Assembly (NCBI RefSeq): GCF_000003815.2 | Contig: NC_049981.1 | Coordinates: forward strand, 21,913,512 to 21,977,511 | Length of the DNA: 64,000 bases | Reading direction: 5' to 3' | DNA from: Branchiostoma floridae | Lineage: Eukaryota; Chordata; Leptocardii; Amphioxiformes; Branchiostomatidae | Shown here: in pieces, positions 44,086 through 64,000 of the stretch | Numbering within the stretch: position 1 is the first letter of the stretch | Layout of the letters: every line of letters starts with the position of its first letter | Made by a program: the position numbers and the translations under genes | The notes under the pieces: model-generated | The model's input: only the letters and a program-made list of their open reading frames with translations | Database searches by the model: none | Told to the model about the DNA's origin: nothing

Positions 44086-47000
44086 ATGAACCAGATCATC
44101 AAGCTGCTACAAAACGTTTTGTTGATGTCGCTGTTGTTCCTGACGACCTCAGGTCTCCACCAACCAGGAGGTAACGACGCCACCAAACCGCACATCGTGT
44201 TCATTGTGGCAGATGACCTCGGTAAGGACAACACAGTTGTACAGTCGTCGCTACGAGCCCAAGCTCTGGCCGAATAGTGTAGCATTAGTCTCATATCTAC
44301 CACTAGATCAAATGTTACAATAGTAATAGGGGACTTTGTCCAAGCCAGAATATTCAATTTAATAACGTTATGAATGTGGGCTTGATCTGGAAGAAGTTAG
44401 GAATGAAAGTCTTAGGCCCCGTTCATGATGCAAAAAATGAAACGGTTCTATCGGTTACTATCGGTTAGGCCAGCTGAAACGGATTAGTAGGAGTTACATG
44501 TAATTGGCCCTAAGGACTCAGTAGGAGTGAACTGTATTTTGCAATAGATTGGAAGATGACTGAAGTATGCTGTATTTGCTCGGAAATGTTGCCTGTCTAG
44601 TTAAACAACCAGAGGGGCGAATAGAACAAAAAGAAACAATATAATATTATACAAATATCCTGACTCCCAGGAATCAAACACGGGTCATCAGATCACAACC
44701 CTAGCAGCGTAACCGATTTGTCCCAAAGCCTGAAAGGCATTTGGCATGGTCGGTTGGCGCTACTTGAACCCCCACTGTTAATGGTAGGATTGCTAATAGA
44801 GCAATCGTGTGGAATTTCTCTGTAGGAAGTGACCTTCGACCTCACTGAGCGACATCCGCCGTCTGAGTCACGGCAGGGCTCGCCTCTCGCTTATCTTTTC
44901 GTCCAAAATTTCTGAATTTTAGCTCTGATCAAGAGCGTCTACCCAGTGTACAGCGTGTATGAACTACTGAGGCACACGATTCCACCAGTAGACGATCTGG
45001 GACCGCTGGATTGCTCACGGAACCGGCCGATAAAGTGCATCACCACGACGGGCGAGCTGTCCGAACACCACGCCATGCATGGCCAGGCGCGCCGTCTAGC
45101 CGCTTTCGACAGCCAGTAACTCGCTCTACCTGGGGCTACGAAACATCACGTCACTGAAACTCTGTCTCAGACTACCTTGCAGATGCTACGAAGGACTTGC
45201 CCTCTCTCATCGGGGACGTACAGTCCTATTGGAGACCAAACGTCGACCGCCCCCCACCCCAACAGTTCCACCGAATCTTCGAATCTTCTCGAATTCTCGC
45301 GCCCTTCCCGTTCTCGCGAGATGTCCGTGATTTCCCGTGACAATCATGGTTCCATCAGCGGCGCGACAGCTACGTACACGAGTGACACTTCCTTCTCTGC
45401 GTTCCTTCTGTTCACCATCGACAACACAAGGAAACCAGCTCCAGCGGTGTGCTGAGGACCCTCAGGACCCCTCACTTCGCAGTACTAAGTTAGGCTCACC
45501 GCGCCGACGCACCTGTTTACGGCCCGAGTCTACGCTGTTCGACAGTGCCCAGCGGCGTTCTGCAGGCGGATCTTCACAAGTCCTGGACTGTTTCTTTGTC
45601 AATTGAACTGGAATTTTATATTCTCTCTAATTTACTACAATAACAATACCACCTTTCTTCACACATTTCCGCTACGCGGTTTGGGGCCACCTCACTACGC
45701 TCGGCTTGGCCGTTGATGTCTTTGCACAACCTGTAAGCCTCTCATCGAGCAGAATAAAGACATCATATATGCCCCAAACCGCGTAGCTCTCTCCCTGTGT
45801 CATCTCGGAATACGTAAGAGTAATTGTAGGATTGCTAATAGAGCAATCGTGTGGAATTTCTCTGTAGGAAGTGACCTTCGACCTCACTGAGCGACATCCG
45901 CCGTCTGAGTCACGGCAGGGCTCGCCTCTCGCTTACCCACCATCCCACCCTTGTCGCATTGAAGTTTCCTTTCACAGAATGTTAAACCGTACCACTACAT
46001 GTGTATGTACATTCACTGCATTGTTTGTTGTAATAGCCAAGATCCTGGTCTTCGACCCTTCATTGTTTGTTATAATCGGCAAGACCTTGGTCTTAGGCCG
46101 TTGATGTCTTTGCACAACCTGTAAGCCTCTCATCGAGCAGAATAAAGACATCATATATGCCCCAAACCGCGTAGCTCTCTCCCTGTGTCATCTCGGNNNN
46201 NNNNNNNNNNNNNNNNNNNNNNNNNNNNNNNNNNNNNNNNNNNNNNNNNNNNNNNNNNNNNNNNNNNNNNNNNNNNNNNNNNNNNNNNNNNNNNNNGGAA
46301 TGATGTCGGCTGGCACAACCCTGATGTCAAAACTCCTGTTCTGGACCAGCTGGCTCATGAGGGCGTCATCCTAAACCAGTCTTACGTCAACTATGTCTGC
46401 ACGCCGTCAGTATCGTCGGAAACTTTGATAATTATAGCACTAGTTCACCTTTATCCGTGGGGTAACCTATATCCGTTGCTTTTAAAAACAGCGTATTTAG
46501 GCACATTAAGTCGACGGTTGATAGTTGTAAACTGCAATATCCTGAAAATATTGCAATTTGAAACTAGCGTCCATCGACGTGATATCCCCAAATACCATAT
46601 TTTTAAAAGCAACGGATATAGGTTACCCCACAGATAAAGGTGAACTAGCATTAAAATCTTTTAAAAATCAAAGAAAAATGTTCATGATTTACTCACTTCA
46701 TTATCTACATGTAAGCTATTATGTGGCTTCTATCTACTCTCCAAGCAGAGGTTGATGCGGAAAATAGTGACTTCTTCATTATATGCCATCTTTTTCCATC
46801 AGCTTGCCCACCAACCACGATTTTCCCCACCAACTTCTACTTGGAGAGTAGCGTCTATCTGCAAAATGGATGTGAAAATCTCTAGACTTATATTTCCATG
46901 GATATGAAACATTCTTAATCGCTTTCTCTGTCTAATGATTTTCATATGGGGTCTTGGCAAGTTATAGAAGATTCTAAGTAGGTGTTAAAAAGTGTGAAAA

Positions 47001-50000
47001 TTGTCCCTATCTATGAGGAACACATGAGAATGCCTTTGGTCAAAGTTTTTTTTTACCTGTCTTACAATCTGAGTTAGAGTCAGCGTTAACGCTGGTTCAC
47101 CTTTATCCAAGGGTAACCTATATTCGTTGTTTGTAAGAAAAAAGTATTTAGGGATATGAAGTCGACGGACGGTGGTTTCAAATCGGAACATTTTGAAAAT
47201 ATTGCAAATTTGAAACCACTGTCCGCAGACTCAATACTCCTAAATGTGCTCTTTTTAAAGACAACGGATAAAGGTCACCCCACGGATAAAGGTGAACTAG
47301 CCTTACATGATTATGGACTTTTGGTCTTTCAGGTCTCGGACAGCATTTATGACTGGCTACTTCCCTTACCACGTTGGATCACAGGTAGTTGCAGTAGATA
47401 AGTGCACAATCTTCCCTATATCTTTATCTTTATGATGCAAACTTTATGGTAGATGTACCAACAAAATCATGTTTGTTTGTATATTGTGTAAGAAACAACA
47501 CAATTACAAGGCCATGAATGTCTAAGATACTCATAATATATTGTAACCACATTGGCAATACCTTCCAGAAATGCTCTTTTCGTATAGAAAGGATATAGCT
47601 AGCCCCGATGACTGTGCTTGGAGATGGCAGTTTCTTCAGTTTCACTTTCACTGACGAAAGGTAGATGCTACCTGAAATGTCTGGCCGTTTCCCAAATTAT
47701 ATCCAGTTGCTTATATGAGTAACTGCTATTTGGCGAACCTTATTACCTGGAGGTCTTACCTTTATCGAAACACACAAGCTTTGCCAAAAGCAGTTACTCA
47801 AGCAACTGGATACGATTTTGGAAACGGTCAGAGGTATCTTTCGTCAATTCCAAAATCATATCCAGTCACTTGAGTAACTGCTATTTGGGGTACCTCATTA
47901 CCTGGATGTCTAACCTTTATCAAAACACACAAGCTTTCTTTCTTGCCGTATCTTCAGCACCTTGTATTCCGGCCAGACCAGCCCTCAGCCATCCCGTCTA
48001 ACTTCACCTTCCTGCCCGAGAAGCTGAAGGCGTTAGGGTACGCCACTCACATGGTCGGCAAGTAAGTCTGCTTGAATGTAAGTTCATCTGTGACAGTAAT
48101 CAATATTATGATACAATTTTAAATTCTAAATAAAAAAAATTAAATATCCGTACACAAAAATAAAGCACTTACCAACAAGCTTTCAATCAATCCTCTGATC
48201 CTTTTCAAGTTGTAATATGACCCAAATCCAATGTCACACATCCAGACCGGAAGTGTAACATCAGCAATGGGTCAAAGGTGCTTGGAAGTCGTGTTCAAAT
48301 TTTCCTCCTTGTCCTCTGCTTTTATGATGTCCCCTTACTACTGATATTTCACTTGAACCAGCAGGGTTCAGCTTTGGTGACCAGGTGGCATAACAAATGT
48401 GCCAAAATTCCCTGGAGCCTGCCAACACAATTCCTGACATTGGCATATTTTGGGGGGGAACAAACACTGTGAGACAATTTCGTGTATGTAACCTTCCAAT
48501 TTTATGCTACGCTGGACAGTGTGCCTAACTTGGTACGCTTTTTTACATTTTGCTCTCTTCAGAAGTAAGTGGTTAATTTAAGTACACAGAAAAAAACTAA
48601 TTGTATGATATTTTAGCTTTCTTTTGACAGTAAAATCGTGACTGTATGTACTTCTTGTCTCACATGAGGAAGGCTGTACCTAGAACAATCCAGCTGAGAG
48701 TGAGTCAAGATTTAATGGTCTGCTCTCATTTGTATTTTCTCAGATCCTGGCATAGACGGTGTGAGTCAGCTGGACACCATTCTGTCCGGCAAATCCTCCC
48801 CACGTACTGAGTTTGTCTATAACATTGATGACATCTTCCCAACAGTCCAAGGTGCCATAAGGTGACAGCAGAACTGTTGTTTTTGTTTTGAATCATCATT
48901 TTTTTATCTTTCCTACATCAAAGACGATAATGTAAAAAAACAAAAACAAATGAAGAATCTGAGTGTCTACAACATTGACGACGTTCTCCCTATACTGTCC
49001 AAGGTGCCATAAGGTAACAGCAGAACAAACTTCTGTATAAGTTTGTATTGAACTGATACTTTTATCTTTCCATTTTTGTTTCATTGCTCATTGTAAATGC
49101 ACAACCATACTGTGAATCGTACAATGCGAAATGAGAAATATATATGCCGTGAACTGATGAAAATGAAATATCAGAAAATGGATATTGCAGTAGTTGAATT
49201 CCAGTTCCAAAGAAAGTCAGTTCTGAAGTCAAAGAAGAAATTAGATACAAAAGAAATTAAGAATCAGAGTTTTGTTCAGTACATCGATTACTGAGTGTGT
49301 TCAGTCATTTGTTCTCCATATCCTGGCCACTTAGATTTCATGATGAAAGCAACTTTTTATGGTCAAACATTTTATTTTCTTCACATGCTCGCATCAGTTT
49401 TGGGATTCTTAGAGGATGCATATAATTGAATCAACATAACTTAACAATAATAACATCTACACGTTATTGATTTTAGGGTTGGAGACTACAAGTTGATAGA
49501 AGGCTTTGCTGGGATATTCAATGGATGGTACCCGCCCCCGAACATGACTGGCAGCCACCCCAACAGTGGAGATCCTATCAACGGGACCTGGCTATTCAAC
49601 CTGAAAGGTGGCCTGAATTTAAATTTGATTTTTCTTGTATTGCATAACTGATAAGTGCACACATTTTTAATTGGGGTATAACAAAATCAAAAAAGAAGGA
49701 AAACAAGACAGACAAGAGTTTTTGTTCATGACAGATGAGGTATTTCAAAGAACATACAAGAGAAGAAGGAAGGTTTGTATTGAACAGATTAGTGAAAGAT
49801 AACCTGTGCTGACACAGTGTTGAACAGGAACATGCGACTCCAGCTTCCTTTCTGAAGATGTGGCATGCACGGTGTGTGCAGTTGACTTGAGGTACCGTTG
49901 TTCTTTCCATTTTCCTTACATTTACAGTGGTTCAGTCCAATCTTTCATAAATTTTTTTTCCAACATAGATGAACTTTCATGCTAAAAGCTGAGTATGCCC

Positions 50001-50185
50001 TCTTCCATCCAGATGACCCCACAGAGCACCACAACCTGGCAGACTCCATGCCGGACAAGCTGAAGGAGATGCAGGCCAAGCTGGACGGATACAGGAAGAC
50101 CCTGGTGCCAGCCATTAACCCAAAGTCCGACCCCAAATCCGACCCCAAAAACTGGGGAGGGGCCTGGTCACCTGGATGGTGCTAG
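44086..50185 (+). CDS. Arylsulfatase B/I/J-like sulfatase, central exons missing
   Basis: Exons: 44086-44221, (gap)46297-46405, 47333-47384, 47958-48061, 48744-48861, 49477-49607, 50013-50185. The start has a signal peptide (LLMSLLFLTTSG), then PHIVFIVADDLG with the Asp pair that binds the metal. Exons 2-3 join to give CTPSR, the motif whose Cys becomes formylglycine, followed by TAFMTGYFPYHVGSQ. Exon 4 ends HMVGK, where the family continues with WHLG. Exons 5-7 give the C-terminal domain (GVSQLDTILSGKSSPRTEF, ending GAWSPGWC). About 240 residues that should carry the remaining catalytic Lys, His, Asp and Asn are absent; the 682-bp interval 48062-48743 holds no such exons, and exon 4 (phase 2 out) does not fit exon 5 (phase 1 in). 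Exon 2's left edge is in the gap. These enzymes hydrolyse sulfate esters in lysosome or secretory pathway. As assembled it is a pseudogene or a misassembly. Confidence 0.9.
44690..44783 (-). repeat. tRNA-related SINE, second family
   Basis: 'aatcaaacacgggtcatcag' (inverse B-box-like) and 'tttggcatggtcggttggcg..cttgaacccccactgtta', shared with 21075-21240. Confidence 0.5.
44784..46196. repeat. Direct-repeat block in sulfatase intron 1, abutting a gap
   Basis: 44784-44893 is repeated at 45826-45935 (110 bp, no difference seen), and 45708-45808 is repeated at 46096-46196 (101 bp, no difference seen), ending exactly at the N run. The 45672-45687 motif CTACGCGGTTTGGGGC is inverted at 45771-45786. 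The interior is GC-rich with a 60-codon open stretch after an acceptor-like 'gaattttag' (44928-45119) that I do not recognise. An LTR-type element or unmerged assembly overlap could both explain this. Confidence 0.7.
46197..46296. other. Scaffold gap (100 N)
   Basis: Placeholder gap that hides the acceptor of sulfatase exon 2 and its first codons. Confidence 0.99.
46434..46653. mobile_element. MITE, GCTAGTTCACCTTTATCC family (copy 2)
   Basis: Lies in sulfatase intron 2, starting about 30 bp after the exon 2 donor. Terminal arms contain 'tagttcacctttatcc' and 'ggataaaggtgaactag'-like sequence with 'aagtcgacgg' and 'ccatcgacgt' inside. Confidence 0.75.
46735..46850. mobile_element. MITE, TACTCTCCAAGCAGA ends, 'GGTTGATG' subtype
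   Basis: TACTCTCCAAGCAGAGGTTG and AACTTCTACTTGGAGAGTA. Flanked by GCTTCTATC and GCGTCTATC (8 of 9). In sulfatase intron 2. Confidence 0.85.
47087..47305. mobile_element. MITE, GCTAGTTCACCTTTATCC family (copy 3)
   Basis: Lies in sulfatase intron 2 and ends 27 bp before exon 3. Between the element and the exon lies the pyrimidine tract 'cttttggtctttcag'. Confidence 0.75.
47640..47945. repeat. Inverted pair of the GATGAAGGTTAGACATCC dispersed repeat
   Basis: 'ccagttgctt-gagtaactgct..attacctggaggtcttacc' occurs twice, with an inverted 'gccaaaagcagttactcaag' between. It lies in sulfatase intron 3, directly before exon 4. Confidence 0.65.
48961..49027 (+). pseudogene. Tandem copy of the 3' part of sulfatase exon 5
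   Basis: Aligns with 48812-48880 ('taacattgatgac', 'gtccaaggtgccataagg', 'acagcagaac'), including the donor site, but has a one-base indel and no acceptor. It sits 100 bp after exon 5. Confidence 0.75.
49325..49437. repeat. Right-end fragment of the GGCC-ended element
   Basis: 'gatttcatgatgaaagcaac', 'gctcgcatcagttttggga', 'gcatataattgaatcaacat' match 2805-2928. In sulfatase intron 5, 40 bp before exon 6. Confidence 0.6.
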
Positions 50186-51263
50186 GCAATGGGACTGGTT
50201 CTTTAACACTTGGACAAATAATATAACGTTAATCCTCTCTAACAAAGTTTGGGATTTTGAGATTCCGTGCAATTAACAGATGTGTGCGGTAATAGTTGTG
50301 CAATTAACTGGCTTACCATTATGGTACTAGCTTGCTATATGTGCTTATAATACTGAGTGGTGCTATGCAACAACTTCGTTAGAGAGGATCATGCAATATG
50401 TTTCTTATTCTGACTCTTTATGTCCTAAACGTTGGATGTTGAAAAAAGTGTACATAATTGAGACCTATTTTTCTGCAGTCATTGCATAACAGTCTTGGTG
50501 TAATTTTTCTCTATATGCTGAAAAAATAAAAGATTATATTGATGGCAATGAAATACTTATTTCTAAAGGTAGCAGCTTTAATAATACTGTTGCACCATAT
50601 TGTCCCAGCAGTCTGAGATGGTTTAACTCACATATTGATGCTGTAGTGACATATTACCTTGATGTTGTTTATATTTTTCCAAAGAACTATAAAATTGTAG
50701 ATTGATTGTTATCAATGATTACGATTTATAATGATTGGAAAAGAGATCATGTCTATCTTGTGCTGTTGACAGCAAAATTATATGAATTTGCAAATAAATT
50801 TCCTTTCCTTTAAAACTGTTTAGCAAATTTCCTAAATAAGAATATCATTGAGTGAGTGTCATAGAATCCAAATGTTATCATTGTAACGTTGCACCCCAAA
50901 TAAAATGAGATGCATTGTAGTTTGTTTCATTGCTTCACATAACTGATAAACCACCTTTAGGCATAACATGCCAGCTCTGTACAATAATAAAAGCTGCAAA
51001 AGACTCAACTGTAAGTTCAAGGAGGTTATTTTTTAACCTCCTTGGTAAGGTAAATTGATTCCCCATACTGCTTTTGATAAGTGCGGTGGGGTCTTTAACA
51101 GTTGTGGCTATCCTTAAACTATTATGTCCAAGAGAATGTGATTCCTAACCAAAGCTAGGCACTCATTATTCTAACTCTGTCCATGTCTCATTCTAAATCA
51201 AGATTTGTTATTACGCTACAGAGAAAGAATCAAGTCTCCAGTTCATGATGAAGTGAAGCCAGC
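50186..51263. other. Intergenic space between two convergent genes
   Basis: Holds the sulfatase 3' UTR with AATAAA at 50525-50530 and, at 51018-51044, a short hairpin (CAAGGAGGTTA / TAACCTCCTTG). No clear AATAAA for the cadherin gene was found on the minus strand within about 300 bp of its stop. Confidence 0.6.
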
Positions 51264-61962
<10,699 letters not shown>

Positions 61963-64000
61963 GGTGCTGTGTGTAATTGCTAGCGATCTGAAACATAAAA
62001 GTTAAGAATTCAATCAAAGTAGACGTAACATCTTAAGTAGCACATAACAGTAACGTTACACATTAAATCTTTTGAAGTCTTAGAAGCACATATGGATGTC
62101 GCAATGTGGGATAACAGGAAGATAACAGGAAGATCTATAATACTGGCCATAGGTACTGTGGTCCTAGCTAGGACAGGGCCACCCCACATATGTTTCTGAT
62201 AAGGGTTCAATAAAGGGACAGACCCCGGTCTGTCCATCAGCAGTTCTGACCAGGCAAGCACAGAGTGAACGTCTCATCTTATTCTCCCCTACAGAAGAAA
62301 ATGTGTGCAAGGTCATAACAGCAAATATGCCTAGTTACATTATCCAATTACTCAATATGATGCTTAGCCATTGGGAGAAAGACTTTTCATTTTGTTTTTA
62401 CAGTTTTTGATTTTTAATAGGAGAACCAGCAAATTAAATTGGTGTGGCCTAATATGGAAAATACTATTAAAAGGCACAAATTACAAGCTGTTCCTGGTAT
62501 ATGGTATGTACAATATCAAGTTTCCTTCTTTGTATGACACCATATGGCACAATCTGCATATTAAGCACACGTGAGTGTACCGCAAACAACAGGTTTTAAT
62601 AACGCCATAGAAACAAAGCTGAACAAAACCAAACAAATATGTTTGGTCAGGGCATACAAAAGCATTGAACTGTGACCAGTTGACATTTTAAAGATCAATA
62701 AGTTGCAGCCTTATCATTCTAAAGGTTTTTTTTAACTGAGAAAAAATATGGATAATGCCCATTCTATATCTAAACTATATACTTTTTTTAATGTATTAAT
62801 AGATCTGGGACTTCGTCACAGTCTAATGTATAATAGGCCTAGGAAAAAATGTAACAGTTGCATTTCCTGTTTCCCTACCTACCCTAGAAGAACCTGTCAA
62901 CCCTAGACTAGTTTCCAGTTAGTATTTCTATTCAGCCTGCTTCCTATTGAAGTAAAAACACTGTTTGTCCTATCTAAGGAAGGATAGATGTATCCATTAT
63001 GCACAAAATTAAAGTTTGACATTGAAAGACAAGTGTCCTCATGAATTTCAGTTTACTTTGTTTGACTCTATTGTACTATCTATCACTTAGAGTTTTGGCC
63101 AGCCTAAAGAAAATCGAAAGAAAGATAATCCCTACCTTACGACCAATTTCTTCCTGGACTGAAATAGGAAACATACTATTTTTTTCCCTAGGCCTAACCA
63201 AACAGATAGATAGATAGATAGGCAGCACAAACTGCCAACTACTGTATGCTGCCATCTGGGGTATCTAACCCAAAGATAATGTTCGCCATCAACACTTGTC
63301 AGAAACAGGAGAGATTGTTTGACAGAGATCTCATAGCAACAGGGGCTCTTGGGGAACAAGCTTACAGAAGGAAAGAGTGCCTGGGACTGTTTTATAAAAA
63401 CGGTTTGAGGGCTATTAGTGTTGCAACAATTTACTAACATTGATATGGCAAAACCAGGACTCCTTCCAAGTGTTGATGGAAAACAAAGCATGTGAACATT
63501 GTGCCAAATGGACAATATGTAGTCATTGCCACAGCAGAAATGTTCAAATGAAAACACTTAGAGTGTTCTCGTCTACTAATTCCCAGTAATAGATTATTTG
63601 GTAAATAATTTCTGGGGGAAAGTCTGAAAATGTCTACAAAACTGGTAAGCTCAACTCGCACATTGAAATAATACCATGAAATTAAAAGCTTTGATGTAGC
63701 CCAATTTCTATACAACTCAAAGCAAGACAATACTTTCCTGAAGCAGCAAACTGTTGCAATATGCTGTACCTGTTACTAGAAAGCTCTAACTTTTATTGAT
63801 TATCAGAAGGAACTTTGAAAATACATGGGAAACTATGCAAATGGCAGGTCAAGAATTGATTCAGAAAAAAGCTCTGGGACCAGAAGTTTAAACTTGTTCA
63901 CAAATAGGGCTTTTATCAGCAAGTCATATCTGACCTTTCACCATACCGGCAGTCACATGGGGGAATCAATAACCAACACAGGAACTTAGATGGTGACATG
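61963..64000. other. Upstream region of the cadherin gene; one MITE
   Basis: No exon was recognised. 62410-62452 is a right-end relic of the TAGGCCACA element ('aattggtgtggcctaa'). No TATA box was assigned. Confidence 0.4.
62836..63198. mobile_element. MITE with GGCCTAGG ends (copy 2)
   Basis: TAGGCCTAGGAAAAAATG and TTTTTTTCCCTAGGCCTAA are inverted ends; body parallel to 17304-17655. TA at both edges. Confidence 0.75.

Noticed and set aside
48961-49027. Alternative sulfatase exon
   Set aside because: It has a donor but no acceptor and carries a one-base indel; it is a duplicated relic.

Overview
The window looks like genomic DNA from an intron-rich invertebrate deuterostome, most likely a cephalochordate (amphioxus, Branchiostoma). 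I infer this from chordate-type genes cut into many short exons (a USP53/54-like deubiquitinase, an arylsulfatase B/I/J-like enzyme, a cadherin-EGF protein), from an AT-rich background packed with short terminal-inverted-repeat elements, tRNA-derived SINEs and 5'-truncated LINEs, and from three 100-N scaffold gaps (15082-15181, 19517-19616, 46197-46296). No species marker is present, so the assignment is a judgement.

Layout. 1-1.3 kb: first coding exon of a USP53/54-like gene on the minus strand, with its start region present in three copies. 1.3-25.9 kb: mostly repeats, including a LINE with recognisable reverse transcriptase (3.3-5.6 kb), a hAT-like element nested in a second element (2.1-2.9 kb), SINEs with target duplications, several inverted-repeat families and a G-rich minisatellite (20.2-20.95 kb). 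25.94-26.09 kb: an isolated, unrecognised candidate first exon on the minus strand. 26-31 kb: repeats, a perfectly bounded hAT-like element (27370-27801) and a second LINE (29.6-30.7 kb). 31.3-32.8 kb: a three-exon minus-strand gene that I reconstruct as a 109-residue secreted, cysteine-rich, probably amidated peptide precursor. 33-43 kb: locally duplicated, MITE-rich DNA. 44.1-50.2 kb: an arylsulfatase B/I/J-like gene on the plus strand whose middle exons are absent. 51.3-62.0 kb: a 20-exon cadherin-EGF gene on the minus strand, tail-to-tail with the sulfatase.

The four genes are unrelated in function and I see no operon-like or pathway relation. The cadherin model is closed: its 20 coding exons keep phase throughout and total exactly 2400 nt (799 residues plus stop), with six cadherin repeats, two EGF domains, a shortened third EGF and no membrane segment. 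The sulfatase keeps its signal peptide, metal-binding Asp pair, formylglycine motif and C-terminus, but lacks about 240 central residues, and exons 4 and 5 are out of phase.

The most novel item is the peptide precursor: signal peptide, Lys-Arg site, acidic spacer, basic CX3C-X5-CX3C core and a C-terminal Gly-Lys-Lys amidation signal. Among the repeats, the clearest system is a set of inverted-repeat elements that share the outer end TA-N-TCTCCAAGCAGA and leave 8-9 bp target duplications while carrying different internal sequence.
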